From contig NZ_MWWS01000006.1 in the NCBI RefSeq assembly GCF_002259585.1, positions 1-55,046 of the forward strand: 55,046 nt of DNA. Direction: 5' to 3'. Shown here piece by piece: positions 18,885-28,842 of the stretch (position 1 is the first letter of the stretch; each line of letters opens with the position of its first letter). The stretch is from Bombiscardovia coagulans. GTDB taxonomy: Bacteria; Actinomycetota; Actinomycetes; Actinomycetales; Bifidobacteriaceae. The notes beneath the pieces are model-generated. The model worked only from the letters and a program-made list of their open reading frames with translations. It searched no databases and was not told the DNA's origin. A program made the position numbers and the translations under genes.

Positions 18885-20546
18885 ATGACGAGATCAACCA
18901 ACTCAGGCGAAGAACTGTTGATATGTTCCACAACAGTTTCTGATACAGGTTACGTGCGTAGCGATAACCAGGATTCTTCGTTTGCAGGCCAACACCTGAT
19001 CGCTATGTGCGATGGTATGGGCGGTCATGCTGGTGGAGATACAGCTTCAACGATTGCTATTCGTTCCTTAGCTCACATTGAGTATGACAACCAAAGCGGT
19101 AATGTAAAGCGTCTCGCTCAGATGATGGATACGTCTGTCATTGCAGCTCATGATGCTATTGTAGGAAAGGCAAAACGCGAGCGCAGGCTTTCCGGCATGG
19201 GCACCACTGTTACTGCAATTGCTCTAGCTGGAGGCCATTGGGTACTAGCACACATCGGTGATTCTCGAGGTTACCTTCTACGCGATGGTCGTTTATTACG
19301 GATGACTCAGGACCATTCATACGTACAACACTTGATTGACACTGGTCGTATTTCAGCAGCAGAAGCCAAGAATCATCCACAGCGTAATGTGGTTATGCGC
19401 GTTCTCGGTGATTTCGACATTGATCCTCATCCAGATATTGCCATTCACAAGGCTCAGCCCGGTGACCGCTGGATGCTCTGCTCAGATGGCTTATGCGGGG
19501 TATTGGAAGACTCTACCATCGCCCAAACCTTATCCTCGGTAACGGACCAAGAAGAGTGCGCACAACAACTGGTGACCATGGCACTTAAGGGCGGTTCCAC
19601 TGACAATGTGACAGTTGTAATTGGTGACGCTACCCTTTCGGTCGATACAGACGCCATCGACTTGCCACAGCAAACTCCTCTTATAGGAGGAGCGGCTTCA
19701 AGTAACTTAGAAGCCCTGGCAGACATCGTGCACCGGAATGTAGCAGCAGCTCCGCATCTGCAGGAAGAAACAACAACTTCGCCCGCCCAGCGAGCAGCAG
19801 CACTGGCTCAAAGCGTCCAGACCGATCCTGCATCTGATGGCGACCATAAGGCACCTAAACTGGAGCACAAGAAAGTTGACCAATCCGGCGGAGAGCCCGA
19901 AGGCAACAATGAAATTCTGCGACTTGCCGAACCTTCTGAAAGCCGTGAAGAGGCAGGAGATCGAGCTATACCGGATACTGGAGAAATCCCCATTGTCCAT
20001 AAGAAGGATGGTTCTGCGACAGCAGACCCCTACGACCCAGATGTTGCTAAGGCCATCAATCAGGAGTACAACCAACGCCGCAAGCGTGAGCGTGCTCGTA
20101 AGCATCACCTTCAGTTAATGATTGCTGGTGCCATTGTAACTATTATTTCACTGCTGGGTGCAGGAACATATGGCGCTTATTACTGGAGCCAACAGCAGTA
20201 TTACCTAGGTGAAGATGCTTCTGTAGTCACCATTTACCAAGGCGTACCCACAAACGTTTTCGGATTGAACTTGTCACATCCGGTTGAACATACTGACATA
20301 TCGGTACACAAACTGCCCTTGTCTTGGCGCGAACAACTGCAACAAGGCATCACTGTTTCGTCACGCGAGCAAGCCCAAGAACATGCTAACCTCATCCGAC
20401 ACGAATCCCACAACTTACAGGAAAGTGGCTCAGGTAAGAACAAGCATCAAAGTACTAGCACTCCAAGTGCGCCTAGTAGACAGCCCAGTGGCAAGCCCTC
20501 TATCAAGCCAGGAGAGATAAGGAAGGGGGCCACACCGACAATATGA
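18885..20546 (+). CDS. pstP: PstP: PP2C-type Ser/Thr protein phosphatase, membrane-bound
   Basis: The protein reverses phosphorylation by the kinases at the end of the same operon. The 553 residues comprise a PP2C domain (about 12-250) with metal-binding motifs RSDNQDS, CDGMGGHAGGD, HIGDSRGY, CSDGLCG and GSTDNVTVV. A long acidic linker (about 265-400), one membrane segment (about 410-432) and an extracellular domain rich in Ser and Gln follow. The conserved Asp residues for the two metal ions are all present. The last four bases overlap the start of the rodA gene (ATGA), implying coupled translation. Confidence 0.94.
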   Translation: MTRSTNSGEELLICSTTVSDTGYVRSDNQDSSFAGQHLIAMCDGMGGHAGGDTASTIAIRSLAHIEYDNQSGNVKRLAQMMDTSVIAAHDAIVGKAKRERRLSGMGTTVTAIALAGGHWVLAHIGDSRGYLLRDGRLLRMTQDHSYVQHLIDTGRISAAEAKNHPQRNVVMRVLGDFDIDPHPDIAIHKAQPGDRWMLCSDGLCGVLEDSTIAQTLSSVTDQEECAQQLVTMALKGGSTDNVTVVIGDATLSVDTDAIDLPQQTPLIGGAASSNLEALADIVHRNVAAAPHLQEETTTSPAQRAAALAQSVQTDPASDGDHKAPKLEHKKVDQSGGEPEGNNEILRLAEPSESREEAGDRAIPDTGEIPIVHKKDGSATADPYDPDVAKAINQEYNQRRKRERARKHHLQLMIAGAIVTIISLLGAGTYGAYYWSQQQYYLGEDASVVTIYQGVPTNVFGLNLSHPVEHTDISVHKLPLSWREQLQQGITVSSREQAQEHANLIRHESHNLQESGSGKNKHQSTSTPSAPSRQPSGKPSIKPGEIRKGATPTI

Positions 20547-22000
20547 TAGTCACACGATTACGCCGTATGGCCCTCTTGCTCTTAGCACTCTTTACTGGTT
20601 TCATTGGTTTTTTCCAGATGTTCCAGCGGACACAGGGTGGCATCCCAAAAAACTACGCGATTCTCTTGCCAGTCACGGCACTTCTCTTTATCGCACTGTG
20701 GGTCGTACTGGAGATTTACCAGCCATATGCCAGCCAGGTAATCCTTCCCTGCTTGGTGGTCTTGAGCTCTCTGGGCATCACCATGATTGCTCGGATTGAT
20801 ATGCGCAACATAAAAGTTGGCAACCCTACCTCTGCCGGAATCAATCAGCTAGTCTGGTTGTGCCTAGCGATCGTTTTAAGTGGCGTCCTAGCTGTAGCAC
20901 TCAAAGATTACCGTGTCCTACGAAAATTCTCGTATGTGAGTATGGTCGTCGGTATCGTCCTCCTGCTTTCTCCGATGATTCCTCACTTCGGTCGGGAAAT
21001 TGGTGGTGCCCGCATCTGGGTAGGTATCGGCTCTCACACATTGCAGCCGGGCGAATTCGCCAAGCTTTTTCTAGCCTTCTTTTTTGCTGCTTATCTCTTC
21101 GACCACAGGGATCAACTAGCGGTTGCCGGTAAAAAATTCCTAGGTATGCGCATGCCGCGCATGCGGGATTTGGGGCCCATTATCGTAGTTTGGGCCCTCT
21201 CCCTAGGCGTCTTGATTCTTCAGCACGATTTAGGCACTTCGCTGATGTTCTTCGCAATGTTCGTTTCAATGCTCTACGTGGCTACAGGTCGCAAATCTTG
21301 GATTGCCATTGGTGCAGTCTTCTTTATCATTGGCGCAGTAGCTGCAACTCTTCTCTTTGCCCATGTTGGAGCGCGTGTAGATGCCTGGCTCCATCCCTTC
21401 AGCCCTGAAGAATACAACAAGGACTTCGGCGGATCAGGGCAGCTGGTACGAGGCATTTTCGGGTTAGCTACTGGCGGACTCTTAGGGACTGGCCTGGGAC
21501 AAGGTCATCCTTGGATCACACCACTGGCTAACTCTGACTTCATATATTCTTCTCTTGGTGAGGAGATTGGCTTAACAGGACTACTCGTTGTACTAGCTCT
21601 TTACTTGGTCATTGTTGCTACAGGCATGGTCGTTGCCATGAAAATTAAGGACGGTTTTGGCAAACTGCTAGCCTCTGGACTCGTTTTCACGATGGCCTTC
21701 CAAGTTTTCACCGTAGTAGGAGGCATCACCCTCGTTATACCGTTAACAGGTTTGACCATGCCCTATATGGCAGCAGGTGGTTCTTCTCTCATAGCTAACT
21801 GCATTCTTGCCATTTTGCTTATCATTATCTCAAATGCAGCTAACCGACCAGCGCCTGAAGTATCTTCTGACACCTTTAGATACGAAGCGCTTGCTGTTTT
21901 GCGCGAACATGAGATTGACCAGCAGCAGGAAGAACAGGAGTTAGGCTCTCAGGGATCCGCCAGGATGTTCAACAAAATCAGACTGGAGGCAAGCGTATGA
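20543..22000 (+). CDS. rodA: SEDS-family peptidoglycan glycosyltransferase (RodA/FtsW)
   Basis: An integral membrane protein of 485 residues with about ten hydrophobic segments and SEDS landmarks: GGARIWVGIGSHTLQPGEFAK, DLGTSLMFF, the large extracellular loop with RVDAWLHPFSPEEYN, then GLLGTGLGQGHP, NSDFIYSSLGEEIGLTG and the C-terminal GxxxxxPLTGLTMPYMAAGGSS. SEDS proteins polymerise glycan strands from lipid II together with a class B penicillin-binding protein, encoded by the next gene. The position in the fha-pstP-rodA-pbpA-pknA-pknB order supports RodA rather than FtsW. Both ends share four-base overlaps with neighbours. The cytoplasmic tail (after 430) is charged. Confidence 0.94.
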   Translation: MIVTRLRRMALLLLALFTGFIGFFQMFQRTQGGIPKNYAILLPVTALLFIALWVVLEIYQPYASQVILPCLVVLSSLGITMIARIDMRNIKVGNPTSAGINQLVWLCLAIVLSGVLAVALKDYRVLRKFSYVSMVVGIVLLLSPMIPHFGREIGGARIWVGIGSHTLQPGEFAKLFLAFFFAAYLFDHRDQLAVAGKKFLGMRMPRMRDLGPIIVVWALSLGVLILQHDLGTSLMFFAMFVSMLYVATGRKSWIAIGAVFFIIGAVAATLLFAHVGARVDAWLHPFSPEEYNKDFGGSGQLVRGIFGLATGGLLGTGLGQGHPWITPLANSDFIYSSLGEEIGLTGLLVVLALYLVIVATGMVVAMKIKDGFGKLLASGLVFTMAFQVFTVVGGITLVIPLTGLTMPYMAAGGSSLIANCILAILLIIISNAANRPAPEVSSDTFRYEALAVLREHEIDQQQEEQELGSQGSARMFNKIRLEASV

Positions 22001-23460
22001 ACAAGGCACTCCGTCAACTGTTTACCGCCGTCATCGTTCTTTTTGTCATTCTAGGTCTTTCATCCACGACAATTATGGGTATTCGCGCCAATGCCCTCAA
22101 CAATGACAGCCGTAATACACGTGCACTGTATGCCGAGTATGGTGCTCCTCGCGGTTCTATTTTGGCCTCTGACGGCACAATTTTGGCCCACTCGGACCAT
22201 ATCAACGACACGTTCCAGTACCAACGTAAGTACATAGCGGGTCCAACGTACGCACCAGTCACTGGATTCTATTCCATTACAAACGGTAGCGATCGTGGTA
22301 TTGAAAACTCTCGTAACCGTCTTCTGACTGGTCAAGCTGACAGCTTGTGGTTTGACAAGATTAAAACCCTCTTTACAGGTGCTCAAAACAGGGGTGCTTC
22401 GATTGAAACGTCAATTAATCCGCGACTCCAGCAGGTGGCTTACCAAGCCCTGGGGCAAAAGTCTGGATCTGTAGTGGCGATTGAGCCTTCAACTGGCCGA
22501 ATATTAGCCATGGTTTCTACTCCTTCGTATGACCCGAATGAACTTGCCACTCATAACACTAACGCCGCAATGGAATCTTATAACAAGATCATCAATCGAT
22601 CTGACAATCCTATGCTTAATAGGGCTACTTCTGAGCTCTACCCACCAGGGTCCACTTTCAAGGTGGTCGTAGCAGCTGCCGCATTGGAATCCGGTAAGTA
22701 CAACCCGGACACAGAGATTCCAGCCGGTGCGACGTACACGTTACCTGGCACTAACATAGGCTTAACCAACGCCACAGGAGCTGGTAACGGTTACGGTGGT
22801 AAGTTAAGCTTGCAAGACGCTTTGGCATACTCTTCTAATACAGCATTCGCTCAGTTAGGAGTCAGTCTGGGCGGAGGAACCATCGCCGATCAAGCCAAAA
22901 AATTCGGCTACGGATCCACCTTAAGTGTTGATGGCACTAATTCCACAGGTCAGCCTATGAAAGCTACTGCTTCCAAGTTCCCAGCTGAAGCAACACCGGA
23001 TAAACTCGCGCAAGCTTCGATTGGGCAAGGAGACACTGTCACCACGCCGCTGCAAAATGCTATGGTTGCCGCTGCAGTAGCAAACGGGGGGAAACTGATG
23101 CAACCAACATTAGTAGACCGTGTGCGCTCTTCAGACTTGAGTGTACTTAGTGAAACGTCACCTACTGTATATGCTGAACCATTCTCAGGAAATACGGCCC
23201 AAGCGTTAACTGGCATGATGGAAGGAGTAGTTACTAAAGATTCTCCCAACTTGCAAATTCCAGGTGTCAAGGTAGCGGCCAAGACTGGTACTGCACAAAT
23301 TGGTGTCAATAACGATACGAATGACGGTTGGACAATCGGCTTTGCGCCTGCTGGACAGCCTAAGATTGCAGTAGCAGTAGTAGTCCATTCCACCAATAGC
23401 TTTGGGGCGGCATCTGCAGGGCCTATCATGAAGCAAGTGATACAGGAGGGGCTGAAATGA
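21997..23460 (+). CDS. pbpA: PbpA: class B penicillin-binding protein (transpeptidase)
   Basis: The 487-residue protein has an N-terminal membrane anchor (about 7-29), a short pedestal region and a transpeptidase domain (about 155-485). The three active-site motifs are visible: SxxK in PPGSTFKVV, SxN in YSSNTAFAQLG and KTG in AAKTGTAQIG. It cross-links peptidoglycan made by the partner RodA. The length and lack of PASTA domains agree with mycobacterial PbpA, which works in septation and cell length control under phosphorylation by PknB. It starts within the rodA stop (ATGA) and its own stop overlaps the next kinase start in the same way. Confidence 0.94.
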   Translation: MNKALRQLFTAVIVLFVILGLSSTTIMGIRANALNNDSRNTRALYAEYGAPRGSILASDGTILAHSDHINDTFQYQRKYIAGPTYAPVTGFYSITNGSDRGIENSRNRLLTGQADSLWFDKIKTLFTGAQNRGASIETSINPRLQQVAYQALGQKSGSVVAIEPSTGRILAMVSTPSYDPNELATHNTNAAMESYNKIINRSDNPMLNRATSELYPPGSTFKVVVAAAALESGKYNPDTEIPAGATYTLPGTNIGLTNATGAGNGYGGKLSLQDALAYSSNTAFAQLGVSLGGGTIADQAKKFGYGSTLSVDGTNSTGQPMKATASKFPAEATPDKLAQASIGQGDTVTTPLQNAMVAAAVANGGKLMQPTLVDRVRSSDLSVLSETSPTVYAEPFSGNTAQALTGMMEGVVTKDSPNLQIPGVKVAAKTGTAQIGVNNDTNDGWTIGFAPAGQPKIAVAVVVHSTNSFGAASAGPIMKQVIQEGLK

Positions 23461-24506
23461 AGCTGGTCGAAGGACAGCTCATCCACGGACGATACCGATT
23501 GGATCAGCTACTAGCCCAGGGGGGCATGGGTGAAGTTTGGAAAGGATACGACATTGAGCTCAAGCGAGATGTCGCTATTAAAGCTCTGCGCCCAGATATA
23601 ACCAATGAGGAATCTCGCATCCAACGTCTGCGCGCCGAAGCTCATAACTCCGCTAACCTGGCACACCCCAACATTGCTGCTCTTTTCGGATACTACGAAC
23701 ATGATGGTATTGGGTTTATTATCATGGAATATGTGCCTTCCGGTTCTCTAGCGGACGTATATAAGCAGCAGGGCAGAGTAGATCCTATAGAATTACTTCC
23801 CATCCTCATTCAAACAGCAAGAGGACTATACGTAGCTCACTGCCATGGAGTAATTCACCGGGATGTGAAACCAGCAAATATTTTGGTTTCTCATACCGGC
23901 GAAGTCAAAATAACTGACTTCGGTGTTTCATACTCCAGCAACCAAGGCCAGATCACTCAAGACGGGATGGTAGTTGGAACAGCCCAGTATATTTCGCCTG
24001 AGCAAGCTCAAGGACTAACAGCTACTCCCCAATCCGATATCTATTCGCTAGGGGTGGTGGCATACGAAGGACTCTGCGGGCATAGACCATTTACCGGTGC
24101 CACAGCTGTAGACATTGCTGCTGCCCATGTCAACGATCCAGTTCCGCCTCTTCCAGACTCTGTGGACACACAGCTGGCCCAATTCGTAATGTGCATGCTT
24201 ACCAAAGAACCACTTGACCGGCCCAAGGATGCCTTAGCTGTTTCGAGCACTCTCGCTAAAATTGAGCAACGACTCCTGAACCGGCAAGTGACTGACACTC
24301 AGTCACTTGATAGACGTAGGCCTTTGCCACGATTAGTGGTTAGCTTACCCCACAAGTCGTCTCTGCCTGCCAACAAGCCAGCCATGGTTTACCACCCTGT
24401 GAATATCTCTAGCAACGCTGTAACGGACTTAATAACAAGTTTTAATTCAAGAGCACGAATCGTAACCGACAATCCTCGGACAGCAAACGGAGGGGATTCC
24501 CTATGA
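23457..24506 (+). CDS. pknA: PknA-like Ser/Thr protein kinase without membrane segment
   Basis: A Hanks-type kinase of 349 residues. The kinase domain spans about residues 12-270 with glycine loop LAQGGMGEVWKG, Lys in VAIKAL, catalytic loop HRDVKPANI, DFG in TDFGVSYS and the SPEQAQG P+1 region. After it comes an 80-residue polar tail, rich in Arg, Pro and Ser. I find no hydrophobic stretch long enough to cross the membrane, unlike mycobacterial PknA. So the kinase may be cytosolic, or the tail may dock to a partner. Position between pbpA and the PASTA kinase, with ATGA overlaps on both sides, supports the name. Confidence 0.9.
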   Translation: MKLVEGQLIHGRYRLDQLLAQGGMGEVWKGYDIELKRDVAIKALRPDITNEESRIQRLRAEAHNSANLAHPNIAALFGYYEHDGIGFIIMEYVPSGSLADVYKQQGRVDPIELLPILIQTARGLYVAHCHGVIHRDVKPANILVSHTGEVKITDFGVSYSSNQGQITQDGMVVGTAQYISPEQAQGLTATPQSDIYSLGVVAYEGLCGHRPFTGATAVDIAAAHVNDPVPPLPDSVDTQLAQFVMCMLTKEPLDRPKDALAVSSTLAKIEQRLLNRQVTDTQSLDRRRPLPRLVVSLPHKSSLPANKPAMVYHPVNISSNAVTDLITSFNSRARIVTDNPRTANGGDSL

Positions 24507-26707
24507 GCATTGCACTACCCGCTTCCTTGGCCAATGGACGCTATGAGATTGGCCAGCTCATTGGTCGTGGTGGCATGGCCGAGGTTCATACTGCGATCGA
24601 CACTCGTCTAGGTCGTACCGTTGCAGTTAAGATCATGCGATCGGACCTTACCAACGACGAAATCTTTTTGAGCCGCTTCCGCCGTGAAGCACACTCAGTG
24701 GCACAACTCAACAACCCTAACATTGTCTCAATATATGACTCAGGGGAAGAAGTCTTATCCGATGAGTCAGGCAATCAGGAGAGGGTACCCTACCTGGTAA
24801 TGGAGTATGTCAAAGGACAGACTCTGCGCGCCATTCTCAAGGCCAATGGTGCTCTAAGCCAGCAGGATGCCGAACAGGTGATGTTAGGCGTTCTGAATGC
24901 TTTAGAATATTCCCACCACATGGGCATTATTCACCGGGACATTAAACCTGGAAACATCATGATCTCTGAGCAAGGCATGGTCAAAGTCATGGACTTTGGC
25001 ATCGCTCGAGCCTTAGATGATTCTGCTGCCACTATGACTCAATCCCAAGGGGTTGTAGGTACTGCTCAGTATCTTTCCCCAGAACAGGCTCGCGGCGAAA
25101 ACGTAGACATGCGTTCCGACCTTTACTCGGCTGGTTGTGTACTTTATGAAATGTTGACCGGGCACCCACCCTTTAATGGGGATTCAGCTGTCGCTATTGC
25201 CTATCAGCACGTTTCAGAAGTCGCTGTTCCACCATCCGCTATTGTGCCGGGCCTTCCCAAGATGTGGGATTCGATTTGCGCAAAGGCAATGGCGAAAGAC
25301 CGCCAGAATCGTTATGCTACAGCTTCTGAATTCAAGAATGACATTATGTCATTCATGAATGGTGGCACACCGGTCGCTGCCGCTTTTAATCCTCTAACGG
25401 ATCTCGCCAATATGAAAGCCCGTAAAGCAGCAGAGCGGGAGGCAGCCACCTCTACCCTCTCACCTATCGACGATGCAACTGCAGCAACTCAGGCTTTTGC
25501 ACCTATTAGTGATATGAACCCCCAGCTAGCGGCAGCGGCAGCGCAGACTGCCAATGAAGCCCGTTCTCGAAAAGCCGCCCAAGATGCCAAGAAACGCAAG
25601 AAGAAGATTATCATTTCCTCCATTGCAGCTGCCCTAGCTCTTATCCTAGTGGGGCTTGGAGCCTGGGCTTATCTGGGTAAAGACAAATACGATACAGCTA
25701 CCGTGCCTGAAATTAATACGCAGATGTCTAGGCTTCTGGCCAAGGAGAAAATCACTAGCGCTGGTTTCGAGTACGCAGAAAAATCAGATCCCGACTCAGC
25801 AGAACCTGAAGGCACGTTTACTAAGCAGAGCCCTAAGGGCGGAGTGAAAGCTAAGAAAGGTTCTACAGTCACTGTCTGGTTCTCCTCTGGTCCTCAGTCC
25901 ACTAGAATCCCGGACGTGAAGAACCTAAGCCAGGCAGAAGCACGTGCTTCCTTAGAAAAAGCGGGCTTCAAAGTGAGCCCCTCTGCCTCAATTGAGGACA
26001 GCGCCGACGTAGCTAAGAACCGTGTGACCCGCACAGACCCTGCTGGAGGTCAATCGGCCCCCAAAGGTTCTAGCATCCTCGTATACATTTCCTCTGGCAT
26101 GACGAAGGTTCCAGACGTAACAGGTAAAAGGCAGGATGACGCCCGCAATATGTTGCAGCGTTTCACCGTCACTATCCAAAAGAGCCATTCTGATACCGTT
26201 CCTAAAGATGCGGTCATTTCCACTGAACCGGCAGTCGGTAGCTCTGTCGCCCAAGGTTCGATGATAACCCTGACTGTCTCAGATGGAATGATGCTTAAAG
26301 ATGTGAGCAATAAAACTCTAGCTGATGCTAGAAGCATGCTCAACGGAGCGAAGAAGATTGTGGTTAACGGTCCTTCTGACGACAGGTCAGTGGTCGTCAG
26401 CCAAGATCCTAAGGCTGGCACTCCAATCGACAAAGACAACGATACCATTACACTGACCACAAAGGATGGCGGTATTCCCGTGCCTTACTTCACATCTGGT
26501 GTGACAACTTTGGGTGAATACAGGCAGAAGCTCGAAGCTGCTGGACTGTCTATCAAAATCTCTGGGTCATCTGACAGTACAGCTGTGGTTATGTCAGTAG
26601 ATAAGGCTGGCAATGTTGATAAGGGATCAACTGTTACTGTTATTACTACAGCATCTTCAAGTCCCTCGCCCGGTACATCATCAGGTTCAAGTTCAGGGGC
26701 AAACTAG
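24503..26707 (+). CDS. pknB: PknB-like Ser/Thr protein kinase with about five PASTA domains
   Basis: The 734-residue receptor kinase has a kinase domain (about 12-280) with IGRGGMAEVHTA, VAVKIM, HRDIKPGNI and MDFGIAR. A juxtamembrane linker with Thr- and Ala-rich parts (about 290-365), a single membrane segment (about 367-388) and an extracellular series of about five PASTA repeats (395-720) follow. Each repeat has a VPxV-like start and a KGSxVTV-like end; the first begins VPEINT and the last VPYFTS. A Ser/Gly tail ends the protein. PASTA domains sense muropeptides or lipid II, and the kinase regulates wall synthesis and division. It is the last gene of the operon, joined to pknA by ATGA. Confidence 0.95.
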   Translation: MSIALPASLANGRYEIGQLIGRGGMAEVHTAIDTRLGRTVAVKIMRSDLTNDEIFLSRFRREAHSVAQLNNPNIVSIYDSGEEVLSDESGNQERVPYLVMEYVKGQTLRAILKANGALSQQDAEQVMLGVLNALEYSHHMGIIHRDIKPGNIMISEQGMVKVMDFGIARALDDSAATMTQSQGVVGTAQYLSPEQARGENVDMRSDLYSAGCVLYEMLTGHPPFNGDSAVAIAYQHVSEVAVPPSAIVPGLPKMWDSICAKAMAKDRQNRYATASEFKNDIMSFMNGGTPVAAAFNPLTDLANMKARKAAEREAATSTLSPIDDATAATQAFAPISDMNPQLAAAAAQTANEARSRKAAQDAKKRKKKIIISSIAAALALILVGLGAWAYLGKDKYDTATVPEINTQMSRLLAKEKITSAGFEYAEKSDPDSAEPEGTFTKQSPKGGVKAKKGSTVTVWFSSGPQSTRIPDVKNLSQAEARASLEKAGFKVSPSASIEDSADVAKNRVTRTDPAGGQSAPKGSSILVYISSGMTKVPDVTGKRQDDARNMLQRFTVTIQKSHSDTVPKDAVISTEPAVGSSVAQGSMITLTVSDGMMLKDVSNKTLADARSMLNGAKKIVVNGPSDDRSVVVSQDPKAGTPIDKDNDTITLTTKDGGIPVPYFTSGVTTLGEYRQKLEAAGLSIKISGSSDSTAVVMSVDKAGNVDKGSTVTVITTASSSPSPGTSSGSSSGAN

Positions 26708-26716
26708 TAGATCTAC

Positions 26717-26739
26717 CCGTGGGCCGTACAAGCCCACGG
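26717..26739 (+). terminator. Hairpin just after the kinase operon
   Basis: CCGTGGGC and GCCCACGG (8 bp, seven-base loop) lie ten bases beyond the stop. No T-run follows, so it may be a 3'-end protecting stem or an inefficient terminator before the next gene. Confidence 0.5.
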
Positions 26740-26834
26740 ACCTGCTCAGCCCAGAGCGTCTTCTCATCACCTTGTTCTAATATCTATGAGTCAATGGCTT
26801 TGCAACAGTTAACTTGCTATGAGAGGAGGGTGGT

Positions 26835-28793
26835 ATGTGCGGCATTATCGCTTTTCGTGACCGCGAAGTCCTCGATAAGGACATCACCATCCAGGCAATG
26901 ATGAAGATGATCCAGCATCGGGGCCCGAATCAGGAGGGTTCAGGTTATTATGTTAATGACCAAGCAGCGCTTGGATTCCGTCGACTTTCTATCATTGATC
27001 TCAAGTCAGGCAAGCAGCCCATTGTTAACGAGGATGGTTCCATAGTCATCACCTTCAACGGTGAAATCTATAATTACCAACCCCTACGCCGTCAGCTACT
27101 TGATGCTGGTCATACCTTCAAATCAGAAGCTGACACCGAAGTACTCCTCCATGGTTACGAAGAGTGGGGCATGGACGGCCTTTTACAGCGTGTTCGAGGC
27201 ATGTTTGCCTTCCTTATCTGGGATGACAACAAGAAAGCCCTGCTTGGTGCTCGAGATTTCTTCGGTATCAAGCCTCTGTACTATTACCGAAAAGGTTCCG
27301 CGTTCATTGTTGGATCCGAGATTAAATCATTTTTCAAAGAACCCAACTTTACAGCAGAGCTCAATGAAGCTGCTGTAAAGCCCTTCCTAATGAACCAGTA
27401 CAACGACTTAAAAGAAACCTTCTTTAAGGGCGTATACCGCTTCCCAGCAGGACATTGGTTCCAGTTGCAAGACGATGACTTCCAAGTTCATCAGTATTGG
27501 GATGCCTCTTACAAGGTGGATTACCATCGTACGCCAGAAGAGACTATCGATGTTATTGACCAGACAGTTCAGGAATCAGTAAAAGCGCACACCGTAGCAG
27601 ATGTGCCAGTAGGTGCCTTCCTTTCCGAGGGTGTGGACTCCTCCTATGTCACCTCGCTCTTACGGCCGCAAGAAGTATTTTCTGTCAATTTCGAGGAAGG
27701 TCCTTTTGATGAGGTAGGTCCTGCCCAAGCACTTGCTGACCACGAGGGCCTCAACTTCAACAAGACTACAGTGAATGCGGATGAAGCCTTCCGTGACTTC
27801 GCAGAGATGCAATACCACCTTGATGAGCCGGACGCCAACCCATCAGTGGTTCCCCTGTGGTACTTGTGCAAGTTAGCCCGTAAAAAGGTGACGGTGGTGC
27901 TTTCAGGTGAAGGTGCTGATGAGCTTTTCGCTGGTTATGTCAATTACGGAGATCACTCCAGAAATAGCTTTATTCGCAGCTTGGCTGACAGCATGGGGAA
28001 GTTGCCTAAAGGATTGCGTCATAGCATTGGGCATGTTCTAGCAAAACTACCCAACTTCCCCGGACGAACTCAGCTCTACACGCATACAGCCAATCCAGCA
28101 GAATATTACTGCGGGCAGGCCTACGCGTACGACATGGCACAGCCAACCATCTTCAGCTCACGCCAGGCCAATGACCTGCTTCAGCCCAAGTACCGCAACG
28201 ATACTACGGTCAACAGCTTGTATCAAGAAGACTTTGCCAAAGTCAAAGACGCGGAAGATGTGAAGCAGATGCAGTATATTGATCTTCACCATTTCATGCT
28301 CAACGATATCTTGCAGAAGGCAGATAAGATTTCAATGGCACACTCTCTTGAATTGAGGGTCCCCTATTTAGACCGTCAAGTGGCAGAGATGGCTAGTACA
28401 ATTCCTTCCTCTATGCTCTTCAACCGTCACAACAGTAAAGACATATTCCGTAGAGCAGCCCGTCGTCATCTGCCTGATGAGTGGGCAAAACGGCCCAAAA
28501 TGGGCTTCCCCGTACCTATTAAGTCTTGGCTACGGCAGGAGCGCTACTACAAGCAGGTACGGGAACTCTTCCAGGAAGAATGGGTTAGTGATATCTTCAA
28601 CCAAGAGCAGATCGTAAACTTACTGGATGCCAACTATCGGGGAGATACCGACAGCCGCCGGCAGGTATGGAACATTTTCACTTTCCTTACCTGGTATAAG
28701 CTCTACTTCGTAGATTTCGAGGGTACAGTCGAAAAATATGCACGCTTACAACCAGATGTCCAATCATTCGTGGATCAGGGTAGCTTAGCCTAA
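26835..28793 (+). CDS. asnB: Asparagine synthetase (glutamine-hydrolysing)
   Basis: The 652-residue enzyme makes asparagine from aspartate, glutamine and ATP. The N-terminal Ntn glutaminase domain (about 1-210) has the nucleophile Cys2 (MCGIIAF), IQHRGPNQEG, FRRLSIIDL and the FNGEIYNY segment. The synthetase domain (about 220-600) has the pyrophosphate loop FLSEGVDSSYV, where most relatives have SGG or SSG rather than SEG. The later motif LSGEGADELFAGY and the conserved RVPYLD are intact. GAGGAGGG stands just before the ATG, fixing the start. It is transcribed on its own and ends against the converging sortase gene. Confidence 0.94.
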   Translation: MCGIIAFRDREVLDKDITIQAMMKMIQHRGPNQEGSGYYVNDQAALGFRRLSIIDLKSGKQPIVNEDGSIVITFNGEIYNYQPLRRQLLDAGHTFKSEADTEVLLHGYEEWGMDGLLQRVRGMFAFLIWDDNKKALLGARDFFGIKPLYYYRKGSAFIVGSEIKSFFKEPNFTAELNEAAVKPFLMNQYNDLKETFFKGVYRFPAGHWFQLQDDDFQVHQYWDASYKVDYHRTPEETIDVIDQTVQESVKAHTVADVPVGAFLSEGVDSSYVTSLLRPQEVFSVNFEEGPFDEVGPAQALADHEGLNFNKTTVNADEAFRDFAEMQYHLDEPDANPSVVPLWYLCKLARKKVTVVLSGEGADELFAGYVNYGDHSRNSFIRSLADSMGKLPKGLRHSIGHVLAKLPNFPGRTQLYTHTANPAEYYCGQAYAYDMAQPTIFSSRQANDLLQPKYRNDTTVNSLYQEDFAKVKDAEDVKQMQYIDLHHFMLNDILQKADKISMAHSLELRVPYLDRQVAEMASTIPSSMLFNRHNSKDIFRRAARRHLPDEWAKRPKMGFPVPIKSWLRQERYYKQVRELFQEEWVSDIFNQEQIVNLLDANYRGDTDSRRQVWNIFTFLTWYKLYFVDFEGTVEKYARLQPDVQSFVDQGSLA

Positions 28794-28842
28794 GCAGCGT
28801 GCAAAAATATACCTTGAATGTATCCCACGATTGTTACTCAGC

